DNA of 64,000 nt, taken from contig NZ_JAKUKE010000003.1 in the NCBI RefSeq assembly GCF_024197615.1, forward strand, positions 727,717 through 791,716, written 5' to 3'. Positions 30,909-41,623 of this stretch are shown here, in pieces (position 1 is the first letter of the stretch; the number at the start of each line of letters is the position of its first letter). The stretch is from Desulfuromonas sp. KJ2020. GTDB lineage: Bacteria > Desulfobacterota > Desulfuromonadia > Desulfuromonadales > SZUA-540. The notes beneath the pieces were generated by a model that saw nothing but the letters and a program-made list of their open reading frames with translations, was not told the DNA's origin and searched no databases. The translations under genes were made by a program, and so were the position numbers.

Positions 30909-32606
30909 GTGAAAAAGACCGGATCACAGATTCTTTTGGAATGTCTGCAGCTTGAAGGGGTTGACACGGTGTTTGGCTACCCCGGAGGTACTGTTATCAA
31001 CATTTATGACGATCTGATGGGTTCCCCCATTCGTCATATTCTTACCCGACATGAGCAGGCTGCCGTTCACGCTGCCGACGGTTACGCCAGAGCCACAGGT
31101 AAAGTCGGTGTCGCCATTGCGACCAGCGGACCGGGAGCGACCAATACCATTACCGGCATCGCGACGGCCTACATGGATTCCATTCCCATGGTCATCATCA
31201 CCGGTCAGGTGCCCACCGCTCTGATCGGCAACGACGCTTTTCAGGAAGCAGACATGGTCGGTATCACCCGGCCGGTAACCAAGCACAATTATCTAGTCAA
31301 GGATATCAAGGATCTTGCCAGAATAATCAAAGAGGCCTTCTATATCGCCCGTACCGGTCGTCCCGGGCCTGTATTGGTTGATCTGCCCAAAGACGTGCAG
31401 ATCGCCACTGCCAAATTTGCCTATCCCGAGACCGTCGAATTGCGTGGTTACAAACCGACTTACAGCGGCAACACCCGTCAGATCGAAAAAGCGGTCAAGA
31501 TGATATTGAGCGCCAAAAAGCCAGTGGTTTACGTGGGCGGTGGTGTCACGCTTTCGAATTCCTCCCATGAATTGAAGGACTTTGCCGAGGCGCTGCAGGC
31601 ACCGGTGACGACCACGCTGATGGGGATGGCTTCTTTTCCCAAAAAGCATCCCCTGTCTTTGGGGATGCTCGGCATGCACGGCACCTACTACGCCAATATG
31701 GCTGTAACCAATTCGGACCTGCTGGTGGCCATCGGCGCCCGCTTCGATGATCGGGTTACTGGGAAGATCGCAACTTTTGCTCCCCATGCCAAAATCATTC
31801 ATATCGATATCGATCCCACCTCGATCAAGAAGAACGTCAGGGTGGACCTGCCTATTGTCGGCGACGTTCAGGATGTGCTGCAGAAGATGATTGCCAAACT
31901 CGCCGAGCATGGCGACGAGGTCAAGGTTCATATTGACGAGACCTCGACCTGGCGGCAGGAAATTGACGGCTGGAAAAAACAGCACCCCATGTCTTACAAG
32001 AACTCCAAGAGCGTGATCAAGCCGCAGTTCGTCATTGAGAAAATCCGCGAACTGACCCGTGACGATGCCATCATCACGACGGAAGTCGGTCAGCACCAGA
32101 TGTGGACGGCGCAATTCTTTGACTTTACCCAACCCCGGACTTTTCTCAGTTCCGGCGGCTTGGGAACCATGGGGTTTGGCCTGCCTTCGGCCCTCGGCGC
32201 CCAGGCGGCTTTCCCTGACCGGCAGGTCATCGATATCTCCGGAGATGGTTCCTTTCAGATGAATTCTCAGGAACTCGCCACGTTGGTTCAGTATCGGCTA
32301 CCGGTCAAAATCGTTATTCTCAACAACAACTTCCTTGGTATGGTTCGGCAATGGCAGCAGCTCTTTTTTGACCGTCGGTACAGCCAGACCTGTATGGAGT
32401 TGCCCATTGATTTTGTCAAACTTGCTGAGGCTTATGGGGCGACGGGGTTGAGTACCAGCAAGCCGGAAGAGGTGGAGAGTGTGATTCAAAAAGCGCTTGA
32501 GACTCCCGGTCCGGTCATCATGGAGTTCAAGATCGCCCGTGAAGAGAATGTTTTGCCCATGGTTCCGGCCGGAGCCGGTCTTAATGAAATGGTGTTGGCC
32601 TCCTAG
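30909..32606 (+). CDS. ilvB: Acetolactate synthase large (catalytic) subunit
   Basis: 565 residues from GTG at 30909 (AGGAGG 5 bases upstream; a TTG three bases earlier is too close). ThDP-, FAD- and Mg-dependent; condenses two pyruvates to acetolactate or pyruvate with 2-oxobutyrate. Catalytic Glu region [17 protein letters not shown], central FAD-binding domain with [12 protein letters not shown], and ThDP motif [18 protein letters not shown]...NNN. The regulatory subunit gene ilvN follows after 35 bases. Confidence 0.98.
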   Translation: MKKTGSQILLECLQLEGVDTVFGYPGGTVINIYDDLMGSPIRHILTRHEQAAVHAADGYARATGKVGVAIATSGPGATNTITGIATAYMDSIPMVIITGQVPTALIGNDAFQEADMVGITRPVTKHNYLVKDIKDLARIIKEAFYIARTGRPGPVLVDLPKDVQIATAKFAYPETVELRGYKPTYSGNTRQIEKAVKMILSAKKPVVYVGGGVTLSNSSHELKDFAEALQAPVTTTLMGMASFPKKHPLSLGMLGMHGTYYANMAVTNSDLLVAIGARFDDRVTGKIATFAPHAKIIHIDIDPTSIKKNVRVDLPIVGDVQDVLQKMIAKLAEHGDEVKVHIDETSTWRQEIDGWKKQHPMSYKNSKSVIKPQFVIEKIRELTRDDAIITTEVGQHQMWTAQFFDFTQPRTFLSSGGLGTMGFGLPSALGAQAAFPDRQVIDISGDGSFQMNSQELATLVQYRLPVKIVILNNNFLGMVRQWQQLFFDRRYSQTCMELPIDFVKLAEAYGATGLSTSKPEEVESVIQKALETPGPVIMEFKIAREENVLPMVPAGAGLNEMVLAS

Positions 32607-32641
32607 CAGGCTTTTGAATCGATACTCAGGAGAACGGTGTA

Positions 32642-33136
32642 ATGAAACATACGATTTCTGTACTGGTCGAAAATGAGTTTGGTGTTCTGTCCCGCGTGGC
32701 AGGCTTGTTTTCCGGCCGGGGATTCAATATTGAGAGTCTTTCCGTAGCCCCGACGGTAGATCCGAGTATCTCGCGAATTACCCTGGTGACCCGTGGGGAT
32801 GAACAAATTCTTGAGCAGATCAACAAGCAGCTCAATAAACTGATCAGCACCATCAAGGTGATCGACTTTACCGGGCAGGAGTTTGTCGAGCGAGAACTGG
32901 CCCTGATCAAGGTGACGGCCGAAGAGGAAACACGCGCCGAAGTACTTCGTATCGCGGACATTTTTCGAGCCAAAGTTGTCGATGTGACAGCGCGATCCTA
33001 CACGATCGAAGTAACCGGGGCGCCGGGGAAAGTGGATGCCATTCTCGAATTGCTGCGTCCCATGGGCATCAAGGAACTGGTCCGGTCCGGTCCGGTCGTG
33101 CTCGGGCGGGGCCCGAAAAGCTGGAAAGGCGCCTGA
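32642..33136 (+). CDS. ilvN: Acetolactate synthase small (regulatory) subunit
   Basis: 164 residues. N-terminal ACT domain (HTISVLVENEFGVLSRVAGLFSGRGFNIESL) senses valine for feedback inhibition; the C-terminal domain (about 80-158) activates the large subunit. GGAG lies 8-9 bases before the ATG. ilvC follows after 114 bases that carry a separate promoter. Confidence 0.97.
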   Translation: MKHTISVLVENEFGVLSRVAGLFSGRGFNIESLSVAPTVDPSISRITLVTRGDEQILEQINKQLNKLISTIKVIDFTGQEFVERELALIKVTAEEETRAEVLRIADIFRAKVVDVTARSYTIEVTGAPGKVDAILELLRPMGIKELVRSGPVVLGRGPKSWKGA

Positions 33137-33173
33137 GTTTTGCCCGATCCTTGTGGCCTTTGGCCGAAAACTT

Positions 33174-33202
33174 TTGCAGTAGCCTGCTCTGTGTGCTATA
33201 AG
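33174..33202 (+). promoter_or_regulatory. Putative promoter of ilvC
   Basis: TTGCAG at 33174-33179, 17 bases, TATAAG at 33197-33202, 48 bases before the ATG of ilvC. Confidence 0.55.
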
Positions 33203-33232
33203 ACAACGTTATTTTAGGGGTGGTCCCCATAA

Positions 33233-34267
<1,035 letters not shown>

Positions 34268-34286
34268 AATATTCGGTTAAACTCCT

Positions 34287-34318
34287 CGAGGGCAGGCTGC
34301 GGCCTGCCCTCGTTTTTT
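34287..34318 (+). terminator. Strong Rho-independent terminator after ilvC
   Basis: Perfect 11-bp stem CGAGGGCAGGC (34287-34297) and GCCTGCCCTCG (34302-34312), TGCG loop, then six T. Confidence 0.95.
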
Positions 34319-34343
34319 GAAGACCTATCACGAGGATGGCAAA

Positions 34344-34988
34344 ATGCGCAATCAGAACCAGATCGTTGCCGTGGAAGGATATCCATTTATCGGGATATTT
34401 GCCTTTGTTACGCTGGTGTTCGCTCTACTGGATTGGGGCTTCCTGACCTTTGTAAGCTTGTGCCTGACCCTTTTCACTGTCTATTTCTTCCGTAACCCGG
34501 AGCGGCACCTTCCCCCGGACGAGGAGGCGGTGGTGGCGCCTGCCGACGGCAAGATCATCTTTGTTGGCAACGTGATGGAAGAGCGCTTCTTCAAGGAAGA
34601 AGTCACCAAGGTCAGCATTTTCATGTCCGTTTTTAACGTGCATGTGAACCGGGTACCTTTCCCCGGCAAGGTGCTTGATATGTTTTACAACAAGGGCGAG
34701 TTTTTCAACGCTTCGCTCGACAAGGCCAGCTTGCAGAATGAGCAGGCCGGTATCCTGCTGGAGACCCCTGGCGGCCAAAAACTTCTTTTTGTACAAATCG
34801 CTGGTCTGGTCGCCCGCCGCATCGTCACCTATCCCGTCATCGGGTCAATTCTCGAAAAAGGCGCGCGCTACGGCCTGATCCGTTTTGGTTCTAGGGTCGA
34901 CATCTATTTCCCTCCTGGGGCCGAGGTGACTTCGGTCGTGGGAGACAATACCATCGGTGGCGAAACCGTTATCGGCTATATCCGATAG
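34344..34988 (+). CDS. psd: Phosphatidylserine decarboxylase proenzyme, short form
   Basis: 214 residues. Makes phosphatidylethanolamine from phosphatidylserine. The short form: an N-terminal membrane hairpin (about 10-45), FRNPERHLPPDEEAVVAPADGK, the central FMSVFNVHVNRVP with conserved His, and the C-terminal self-cleavage site G-S in LIRFGSRVDIYFP, where Ser becomes the pyruvoyl group. ATG at 34344 has GAGGATGG upstream; a TTG at 34317 lies inside the ilvC terminator and is rejected. In relatives I recall pssA directly after psd, but none is present here. Confidence 0.95.
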   Translation: MRNQNQIVAVEGYPFIGIFAFVTLVFALLDWGFLTFVSLCLTLFTVYFFRNPERHLPPDEEAVVAPADGKIIFVGNVMEERFFKEEVTKVSIFMSVFNVHVNRVPFPGKVLDMFYNKGEFFNASLDKASLQNEQAGILLETPGGQKLLFVQIAGLVARRIVTYPVIGSILEKGARYGLIRFGSRVDIYFPPGAEVTSVVGDNTIGGETVIGYIR

Positions 34989-35085
34989 GTGTCGCACGAT
35001 AGAGCCCTTTTTCTTCGATGAGGTCAAACCCTGTACAGCCTGAATGAAAAACGACGTTTCAGCTTTGTAAATCATGGGAAAGACC

Positions 35086-35113
35086 TTGACAAGGACCGGA
35101 ACCTCTGTTTTAT
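35086..35113 (+). promoter_or_regulatory. Putative promoter of the leuA T-box transcript
   Basis: TTGACA at 35086-35091, 16 bases, TTTTAT at 35108-35113. TATTGT at 35111-35116 is an alternative -10 box. The expected start near 35120 lies just before Stem I of the T-box. Confidence 0.6.
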
Positions 35114-35119
35114 TGTCAC

Positions 35120-35378
35120 CCTATAGCAATAAAGGCGTTGAAGAGGAGTAGTAGACTCTAACTCCAGTTCCAGAGAGCCGGCGGTCGCTGCGAGCCGGTA
35201 CTGTGGAGAGTCGAACTCGCCTTGGAGCCGCGTTGGTGAATCTTTGCGATAACCAGAGATAGCCATCGCCGTAAGTCCGCGTAAAGGGCCAAAGAAGGGT
35301 CTTCCACGGAAGACCGAACCAGGGTGGTACCGCGAAGCCAAGGCTCTCGCCCCTGCAATTGGGGCGAGGGCTTTTTTT
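35120..35378 (+). promoter_or_regulatory. T-box leader (tRNA-Leu sensing) upstream of leuA
   Basis: The T-box consensus AGGGTGGTACCGCG stands at 35321-35334. Stem I can be traced: AAGGC (35132-35136) pairs with GCCTT (35219-35223), GACTCT (35154-35159) pairs with AGAGTC (35207-35212). The specifier loop reads GAA-CTC-G, so the specifier is CTC (35216-35218), a leucine codon. In the UGGN bulge N is T (35328), which pairs with discriminator A, as in tRNA-Leu. A terminator closes the leader at 35343-35378. When tRNA-Leu is uncharged, its 3' end should stabilise the antiterminator and let leuA be transcribed. T-boxes before leuA in Geobacter-type bacteria are known from comparative work. It fills most of the 553-base gap between psd and leuA. 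Confidence 0.93.
35343..35378 (+). terminator. T-box terminator hairpin
   Basis: 11-bp stem GCTCTCGCCCC (35343-35353) and GGGGCGAGGGC (35361-35371) with one T-G wobble, loop TGCAATT, then seven T. It competes with the antiterminator that uses the T-box consensus just upstream. Confidence 0.93.
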
Positions 35379-35541
35379 GTGCAAACAGGTGGAAAGGGGG
35401 TGGTCGTGTGGAAACAGACCTTGGAGACCTAGGCCTATGTTGGATTGAGTCGGGCCGCCATGGCCTAAGGACGAAAATGTACACGAACTGCCCGGACCAG
35501 CGATTGGTTGTGGCCGGAACATCAATGAGGAGATGGAAGCG

Positions 35542-37080
35542 ATGAGTGATGCCAAGACCGTTATAATTTTTGATACGACCCTGCGTGATGGTGAACAGTC
35601 CCCCGGCGCGAGCATGAATATCGAGGAAAAGCTGCGTATCGCCCATCAGTTGGAAAAGATGAACGTTGATGTCATCGAAGCCGGTTTTCCTATTGCCTCG
35701 GAGGGGGACTTCGAAGCGGTAAAGAAAATAGCCCAGACCATCAAGGGGTGTCAGATTGCCGGGCTGTGTCGCGCCAACGACAAGGATATCGACAGGGCCT
35801 GGGAAGCCTTGAAGTATGCCGGGGAGCGCGGTCGCATTCACACCTTTATCGCCACCAGCGATATCCACATGAAGTACAAGCTCAAGATGAGCGAAGACGA
35901 AGTGGTCGAAACGGCGGTCAAAGCCGTTAAGCGAGCTGCCGCCTACACCCCCAATGTGGAGTTCTCGGCCGAGGATGCCGTGCGCACCCGCCTGCCTTTT
36001 TTGGCCCGGGTTGTCGAAGCCGTCATCGAGGCCGGCGCCCGTACCGTCAATATCCCGGACACGGTAGGCTACACCATCCCGTCGGAGTACTCGCGAATTA
36101 TCACCTACCTTCGGGAAAACGTACCCAATATCGACCAGGCGGTTATTTCCGTCCACTGCCATAACGACCTCGGTCTTGCTGTCGCCAATTCTCTCGCCGC
36201 GGTTCAGGCCGGCGCGCAGCAGGTTGAATGCACCATCAATGGCATCGGCGAGCGAGCCGGCAACTGCTCGCTTGAGGAAGTGGTCATGGCCTTGCGCACC
36301 AGGCAGGACATCCTTCCGTTTCAGACCAAGGTCGTCACGGAGCACATTTATCCGACCAGCAAGCTCCTCGCCACCATTACGGGAATTACCGTGCAGCCCA
36401 ACAAGGCGATCGTCGGTGCCAACGCGTTTGCCCATGAAGCTGGCATCCATCAGCATGGCGTGCTGATGGAAAAATCTACCTACGAAATTATGACGCCCGA
36501 GTCCATCGGCCTCAACCAGAACAAGCTGGTGCTCGGCAAGCATTCGGGGCGCCATGCCTTTATTCAGCGTCTTCAGGAACTGGGCTACGATCTGGGCAAG
36601 GAGGATATCGAAAAAGCCTTTGTGCGCTTTAAGGCGCTTGCTGATCAGAAAAAAGAAATTTTCGATGAGGATTTGGACGCTATTGTGGCTGATGAAATTA
36701 TCCGGGGACCTGAGAAATTCAAGCTGTTGCAGATGAATGTATCCTCCGGATCCTTTGCGGCTCCCACGGCCACCGTTCAGCTTGAAATCGACGGCAAGAT
36801 CCGCAAGACTGCTGTCATGGGCGACGGCCCGGTTGACGCCACTTTCAAGGCGATCAAGAAACTGGCCAAAACCAATGCCCGTCTGCTCCATTTTTCGGTC
36901 GGGGCCATTACCGGTGGTACCGACGCGCAAGGCGAATGCACCGTACGCCTTGAAGATGCCGGTCGCGAGGTTCTCGGCCAGGGGGCTCATCCAGATATTA
37001 TCGTGGCAAGCGCCAAGGCCTATATTAACGCCTTGAACAAGCTTTCCAGCGGTATGAGCCGGACGAGGATCCATCTTTAG
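35542..37080 (+). CDS. leuA: 2-isopropylmalate synthase
   Basis: 512 residues. Condenses acetyl-CoA with 2-ketoisovalerate, the first committed step of leucine synthesis. The DRE-TIM catalytic barrel has [16 protein letters not shown] and the [21 protein letters not shown] metal site; the C-terminal LeuA dimer/allosteric domain (about 385-505) would bind leucine for feedback. ATG at 35542 has AGGAG 9 bases upstream; ATG at 35533 is only 1 base from it. Transcription is controlled by the T-box leader. A weak hairpin lies after the stop. Confidence 0.97.
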   Translation: MSDAKTVIIFDTTLRDGEQSPGASMNIEEKLRIAHQLEKMNVDVIEAGFPIASEGDFEAVKKIAQTIKGCQIAGLCRANDKDIDRAWEALKYAGERGRIHTFIATSDIHMKYKLKMSEDEVVETAVKAVKRAAAYTPNVEFSAEDAVRTRLPFLARVVEAVIEAGARTVNIPDTVGYTIPSEYSRIITYLRENVPNIDQAVISVHCHNDLGLAVANSLAAVQAGAQQVECTINGIGERAGNCSLEEVVMALRTRQDILPFQTKVVTEHIYPTSKLLATITGITVQPNKAIVGANAFAHEAGIHQHGVLMEKSTYEIMTPESIGLNQNKLVLGKHSGRHAFIQRLQELGYDLGKEDIEKAFVRFKALADQKKEIFDEDLDAIVADEIIRGPEKFKLLQMNVSSGSFAAPTATVQLEIDGKIRKTAVMGDGPVDATFKAIKKLAKTNARLLHFSVGAITGGTDAQGECTVRLEDAGREVLGQGAHPDIIVASAKAYINALNKLSSGMSRTRIHL

Positions 37081-37093
37081 AAATTTCTTTTCG

Positions 37094-37134
37094 GCCGGGC
37101 GGAGTGATAAAGATTGCTGCGCCCGGCTGTTTTG
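37094..37134 (+). terminator. Possible terminator after leuA
   Basis: 8-bp stem GCCGGGCG (37094-37101) and CGCCCGGC (37120-37127) over an 18-base loop, then TGTTTTG. The loop is long and the T-run broken, so it may be leaky. Confidence 0.45.
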
Positions 37135-37145
37135 TAAAATCCGGG

Positions 37146-37174
37146 TTGTCTTAGCCTTTTTGATGGAATAGGAT
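37146..37174 (+). promoter_or_regulatory. Possible promoter of leuCD
   Basis: TTGTCT at 37146-37151, 17 bases, TAGGAT at 37169-37174, 38 bases before the leuC ATG. Match is partial. Confidence 0.4.
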
Positions 37175-37211
37175 AGCGTCCCGAAATCAAAAGACCTGTT
37201 GAGGAGAATGT

Positions 37212-38492
37212 ATGGGAAAGACCATTACCGAAAAGATTTTTGAAGCGCACCTGCGGGACGAGCCCTTTCCTGGCACCATGGTGCTCGATCTCGATCGGGT
37301 ATTGTGTCACGAAATTACGACTCCGGTCGCCATTGCCGACCTGGCTTGGCGGGGTAAGGACCGGGTGTTCGACAGTACCAAAATCAAGGCAGTTATCGAC
37401 CATGTCACGCCTTCTAAAGACAGCAAGACGGCCACTCAGGCCAAGATGCTGCGCGATTGGGCCCGCCGACATGGTATTCGTGACTTCTTCGATGTCGGGC
37501 ATAATGGCGTCTGTCACGCCCTTTTTCCTGAAAAAGGGTATATCCGGCCTGGGTTTACGGTCATTATGGGAGACAGTCACACCTGCACCCACGGGGCCTT
37601 TGGGGCTTTTGCTGCCGGTGTGGGGACGACTGATCTTGAAGTGGGTATTCTCAAGGGGGTCTGTGCTTTCCGCACCCCCAAGACCATCCGCGTGGATCTG
37701 GTCGGCCAGTTGCCCGAGGGCGTTTATGCCAAGGACGTTATCCTTTACGTCATCGGTCATCTCGGGGTCAATGGGGCGACCGATCGCGTCATCGAATTCC
37801 GTGGTTCGGTCGTTGACGAGTTTTCCATGGAAGCGCGCATGACCCTGTGCAATATGGCGATCGAGGCCGGAGGGACCTGCGGTATCTGCATGCCCGACAT
37901 GACCACTGTCGATTATCTCTGGCCTTTTATCGCTGGCGAATATGCCTCTCGGGAGGCCGCCTTGGAACAATATCGTCAATGGTGTTCCGACGAGGATGCC
38001 GTCTACGAGAAAGTGCTCCAGTTCGATGTTTCAACGCTGGAACCGCAGGTGACCTTCGGGTACAAGCCTGATTGTGTCAAGCCCGTCGCTGAAATGGCGG
38101 GTACGCCTGTGGATCAGATCTATATCGGCACCTGCACCAATGGGCGGATTGAAGATCTTCGGGTCGCCGCGGCCATCCTCAAGGGGAAGAAGATTGCCGA
38201 CAGCGTGCGGGGAATTGTCTCGCCCGCTACGCCTAAAATATTTAACGACGCTCTCCAGGAGGGGATCATCCAGATTTTCATGGATAGCGGATTCTGCGTG
38301 ACCAACCCGACCTGCGGAGCCTGTCTGGGTATGAGTAACGGGGTGTTGGCCGAGGGGGAGGTCGCTGCTTCCACCAGCAACCGTAATTTTAACGGGCGGA
38401 TGGGCAAGGGGGGAATGGTCCATCTCATGAGCCCCGCGACCGCCGCAGCCACGGCCCTGACCGGTGTCATTACCGACCCCCGCCAGGCCTGA
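37212..38492 (+). CDS. leuC: 3-isopropylmalate dehydratase large subunit (HacA/short LeuC type)
   Basis: 426 residues, the short form shared with archaea rather than the 470-residue enterobacterial form. Aconitase-superfamily [4Fe-4S] enzyme that isomerises 2- to 3-isopropylmalate with LeuD. Cluster Cys in TCTNGRIEDLR and NPTCGACLGMS; GDSHTCTHGAFGAFAAGVGTTD near the active site; GICMPD. GAGGAGA precedes the ATG. leuD follows after 35 bases. The homologous homoaconitase is the alternative, but the leucine neighbourhood decides. Confidence 0.96.
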   Translation: MGKTITEKIFEAHLRDEPFPGTMVLDLDRVLCHEITTPVAIADLAWRGKDRVFDSTKIKAVIDHVTPSKDSKTATQAKMLRDWARRHGIRDFFDVGHNGVCHALFPEKGYIRPGFTVIMGDSHTCTHGAFGAFAAGVGTTDLEVGILKGVCAFRTPKTIRVDLVGQLPEGVYAKDVILYVIGHLGVNGATDRVIEFRGSVVDEFSMEARMTLCNMAIEAGGTCGICMPDMTTVDYLWPFIAGEYASREAALEQYRQWCSDEDAVYEKVLQFDVSTLEPQVTFGYKPDCVKPVAEMAGTPVDQIYIGTCTNGRIEDLRVAAAILKGKKIADSVRGIVSPATPKIFNDALQEGIIQIFMDSGFCVTNPTCGACLGMSNGVLAEGEVAASTSNRNFNGRMGKGGMVHLMSPATAAATALTGVITDPRQA

Positions 38493-38527
38493 CTTCAACC
38501 AGACAACGTCTTTTGTGAGGTTTTCGA

Positions 38528-39064
38528 ATGAATGGTAAAAAAGTTTTTGAAGGACCGGCCATTTTTCTGGATCGGTCCGATATCAATACCGACGAAATCA
38601 TCCCGGCCAAATATCTGACAGAGGTCACCAAGGAGGCTCTGCAGCCTTACATGCTGGAAGACCTCAAGCTTGAAGGCTTCGATCCCAAGGGCGACAAGCT
38701 TCGTAATGCGCGCGTTGTCGTGAGCCGGGAAAATTTCGGCTGTGGGTCGTCGCGTGAGCATGCGCCCTGGGTTTTTGAAGTCAACGGGGTGCACACCATC
38801 ATCGCCGAAAGTTATGCCCGGATTTTTCGGCAAAATATGTTCAATGGCGGTATGCTGGCCATTGAACTGCCCAAGGCTGACCTTGACCGGCTTTTTGATC
38901 TGGAGAAAAAGGGAGAAGTCACCATTTCCGTCGATTTGAAATCGCAGACGATCACCGCGGCGACGGCGGTCACGACGGAAGCCTTCTCGTTTGAAATTTC
39001 TCCTTTTGACAAGGCGTTGGTTGAGGCCGGGGGATGGGTTGAATTTGCGGATGCGCGCTATTAA
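38528..39064 (+). CDS. leuD: 3-isopropylmalate dehydratase small subunit
   Basis: 178 residues. Swivelling-domain partner of LeuC. Conserved LDRSDINTDEIIPAKYL and FGCGSSREHAPW (substrate-binding loop), then SYARIFRQNMFNGG. Slightly longer at the C-terminus than the archaeal-type 163-residue form. A strong terminator lies 25 bases beyond the stop, ending the leuCD unit. Confidence 0.96.
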   Translation: MNGKKVFEGPAIFLDRSDINTDEIIPAKYLTEVTKEALQPYMLEDLKLEGFDPKGDKLRNARVVVSRENFGCGSSREHAPWVFEVNGVHTIIAESYARIFRQNMFNGGMLAIELPKADLDRLFDLEKKGEVTISVDLKSQTITAATAVTTEAFSFEISPFDKALVEAGGWVEFADARY

Positions 39065-39089
39065 GTGATTTGGCTGCCTGACTGCATGG

Positions 39090-39115
39090 AGGCCGGGCTT
39101 AGCCCGGCCTTTTTT
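39090..39115 (+). terminator. Rho-independent terminator after leuD
   Basis: Perfect 9-bp stem AGGCCGGGC (39090-39098) and GCCCGGCCT (39102-39110), TTA loop, then a T-run to 39115. Confidence 0.93.
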
Positions 39116-39233
39116 GCGCAGGTGCCCTCGGAGGTCTTTTGGGGGGTGACATGGGTGTGCCGAGTGTGGCATAATTGGTGTGTCATATATGGCTCAAAAA
39201 GGTGGCCCGATCCAGGGACTCTCTAAAAAGAGT

Positions 39234-39261
39234 TTGACAATGAACGGGGGCTACCTATATT
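39234..39261 (+). promoter_or_regulatory. Sigma70 promoter of leuB
   Basis: TTGACA at 39234-39239, 16 bases, TATATT at 39256-39261, giving a 5' leader of about 65 bases before the leuB ATG. Located right after the leuD terminator. Confidence 0.75.
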
Positions 39262-39332
39262 TTGCCTTTCGAACCTATCGAATTTTAACTGGTTTTTATT
39301 CTGTTGAATATATTTGAAGGAGATTGACGCAT

Positions 39333-40421
39333 ATGTCCAAAGAATTCAAAATTGCCGTTTTGCCTGGAGACGGGATTGGTCCTGAAGTGATGGAAGAGGC
39401 CCTGAAGGTGCTTGACGCGGTTGAGAAGAAGTTTGAGGTCCGTTTCGAGCGTGCCTTTGCCAACGTCGGAGGTGCCGGCATAGACAACGAAGGCAAGGCC
39501 CTGCCCGCCACCACGGTCGATCTCTGCAAGGCGTCGGATGCCATCTTGTTCGGTAGTGTCGGCGGCCCCAAGTGGGAATCGTTGCCGCCGGATGAACAGC
39601 CCGAGCGAGGTGCTCTGCTCCCTCTGCGTAAAATTTTCGGTCTTTATGCCAATCTGCGTCCGGCCATCATCTTCCCGGCCTTGACCGGGGCCTCCAGTCT
39701 CAAGGAAGAGGTCATCGAGGGGGGCTTTAATGTCCTGGTGGTGCGCGAATTGACCGGGGGCATCTATTTTTCCCAGCCCAAGGGTATTGAGGGGGCAGGG
39801 GATGATCGGGTCGGTGTCGATACGATGCGATATTCCGTTCCCGAGATTGAGCGCATTGCGCATGTGGCTTTCCAGGCGGCGCAGAAGCGGGGCAAGAAAC
39901 TGTGCTCTATCGATAAAGCCAACGTGTTATCTACCTCTGTCCTCTGGCGTGAGGTCGTTATCGGTATCGCCAAGCAGTATCCCGATGTCGAATTGAGCCA
40001 TATGTATGTGGATAATGCGGCCATGCAGCTTGTGCGCTGGCCCAAGCAGTTTGACGTGCTGCTTTGTGAAAACATGTTCGGTGATATCCTGTCCGATGAA
40101 GCGGCCATGCTGACCGGCTCTCTTGGCATGCTGCCTTCGGCTTCGCTCGCGGAAGGCTCCTTCGGCATGTACGAGCCGTCCGGCGGCAGCGCTCCCGATA
40201 TTGCCGGTCAGGGCGTGGCCAATCCCATCGCCCAGATCCTTTCGGCTGCGATGATGCTGCGTTATTCCTTCGGGTTGACAGACGCAGCAGAAGCCATTGA
40301 GTCGGCCGTGGAGAAGGTTCTTGAGCAGGGATACCGTACCCGCGACATTTACCAGAAAAAAGCCAATGAAAAACTGGTCAATACCAAGGAGATCGGTGAC
40401 GCGATCGTCGCCGCTCTATAG
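39333..40421 (+). CDS. leuB: 3-isopropylmalate dehydrogenase
   Basis: 362 residues. NAD- and metal-dependent oxidative decarboxylation of 3-isopropylmalate to 2-ketoisocaproate. [21 protein letters not shown] at the N-terminus, RELTGGIYF, and [23 protein letters not shown] with metal Asp residues and the NAD site. ATG at 39333 has AGGAG 12 bases upstream, slightly far; a TTG at 39324 is too close. asd follows after 59 bases, so leuB, asd, the asd-like gene and truA may be one transcript. Confidence 0.97.
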   Translation: MSKEFKIAVLPGDGIGPEVMEEALKVLDAVEKKFEVRFERAFANVGGAGIDNEGKALPATTVDLCKASDAILFGSVGGPKWESLPPDEQPERGALLPLRKIFGLYANLRPAIIFPALTGASSLKEEVIEGGFNVLVVRELTGGIYFSQPKGIEGAGDDRVGVDTMRYSVPEIERIAHVAFQAAQKRGKKLCSIDKANVLSTSVLWREVVIGIAKQYPDVELSHMYVDNAAMQLVRWPKQFDVLLCENMFGDILSDEAAMLTGSLGMLPSASLAEGSFGMYEPSGGSAPDIAGQGVANPIAQILSAAMMLRYSFGLTDAAEAIESAVEKVLEQGYRTRDIYQKKANEKLVNTKEIGDAIVAAL

Positions 40422-40480
40422 GGCATCCACCCGGAGCGGCAATTGTTGAAACCCTATTTGTTATCAGAAGGAATACTCGT

Positions 40481-41578
40481 ATGAAAGTCGGTCTTATCGG
40501 TTGGCGTGGCATGGTCGGCTCGGTCCTTATGCAGCGCATGCAGGAGGAGGATGATTTCTCCGGCATCGAGCCCGTTTTCTTCTCAACTTCCCAGGCGGGA
40601 GCGCCCGCTCCCATGGGGGCTGGCACCCTGAAAAATGCGGATGATATCGATGAACTAAAAAAACTCGATGTCATTCTGACCTGTCAGGGCGGAGACTACA
40701 CCAAGGCCATACACCCCCAATTGCGTCAGGCTGGCTGGAAGGGGTACTGGATCGACGCGGCCAGTAGCCTGCGTATGGAAAAAGATGCGGTCATCATTCT
40801 TGATCCCGTCAACCGCAATGTGATCGACCAGGCCCTGGTCAACGGACAGAAAGATTTTATCGGCGGCAACTGTACCGTCAGTCTCATGCTGATGGCGCTG
40901 GGAGGACTGTTCCGGGCCGGTCTGGTCGAGTGGTTGACCTCCATGACCTATCAGGCGGCCTCCGGCGCCGGCGCCCCCAATATGCGTGAATTGCTCAGTC
41001 AAATGGGCGCTCTGCATGGAACGGTGGCGCCCCTGCTCCAGGACCCGGCCTCTGCCATTCTCGATATTGATCGCCAGGTGACTGCGGCGCTGCGTGACGG
41101 CACCCTGCCAACCAAAGAGTTTGGTTATCCCCTGGCCGGCAGCCTCCTGCCCTGGATTGATCGGGAGGTAGAGGACGGGCAAAGTCGCGAGGAGTGGAAA
41201 GGCTATGCCGAAACCAATAAGATTCTGGGAACCCAGCAGCCCATTGCGATTGACGGCATCTGTGTTCGTGTGGGCGCCATGCGCTGTCACAGTCAGGCCC
41301 TGACGATCCGCCTGACCAAGGATGTGCCGATGGCTGACATTGAAGCCCTCATAAAGAACGACAACGATTGGGTCAAGCTGGTGCCCAACACCAAGGCTGA
41401 CTCGCTGGAGCAATTGACCCCGACAGCTGTTTCGGGGACCCTGTCCATACCTGTTGGCCGCCTGCGCAAAATGAAGATGGGGCCCCAGTACCTGTCGGCC
41501 TTCACTTGTGGCGATCAGCTTTTGTGGGGAGCGGCGGAGCCGCTGCGGCGTATGCTTCGCATTCTTCGTGAACAGTGA
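40481..41578 (+). CDS. asd: Aspartate-semialdehyde dehydrogenase (Gram-negative type)
   Basis: 365 residues, close to E. coli Asd (367). Reduces aspartyl phosphate to the semialdehyde for lysine, DAP, threonine, methionine. Rossmann loop [13 protein letters not shown], catalytic Cys131 ([10 protein letters not shown]), Gln158 (TYQAASGAG), and the R...H pair in [12 protein letters not shown] are all present. This is the enzyme expected to carry the flux; the paralogue 45 bases downstream lacks these residues. Confidence 0.97.
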   Translation: MKVGLIGWRGMVGSVLMQRMQEEDDFSGIEPVFFSTSQAGAPAPMGAGTLKNADDIDELKKLDVILTCQGGDYTKAIHPQLRQAGWKGYWIDAASSLRMEKDAVIILDPVNRNVIDQALVNGQKDFIGGNCTVSLMLMALGGLFRAGLVEWLTSMTYQAASGAGAPNMRELLSQMGALHGTVAPLLQDPASAILDIDRQVTAALRDGTLPTKEFGYPLAGSLLPWIDREVEDGQSREEWKGYAETNKILGTQQPIAIDGICVRVGAMRCHSQALTIRLTKDVPMADIEALIKNDNDWVKLVPNTKADSLEQLTPTAVSGTLSIPVGRLRKMKMGPQYLSAFTCGDQLLWGAAEPLRRMLRILREQ

Positions 41579-41623
41579 TTCCGACCGGTGAGTCGACTGA
41601 CCCTGGACTAAAGGAGAGGACTT

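Noticed and set aside
35324-35545. Short plus-strand frame across the T-box terminator
   Set aside because: It runs through the T-box consensus and terminator hairpin and has no Shine-Dalgarno; it is leader RNA.
35158-37074. 638-residue open frame on the minus strand
   Set aside because: It is antisense to leuA and the T-box, has no family pattern, and arises from GC-rich codon bias of leuA.
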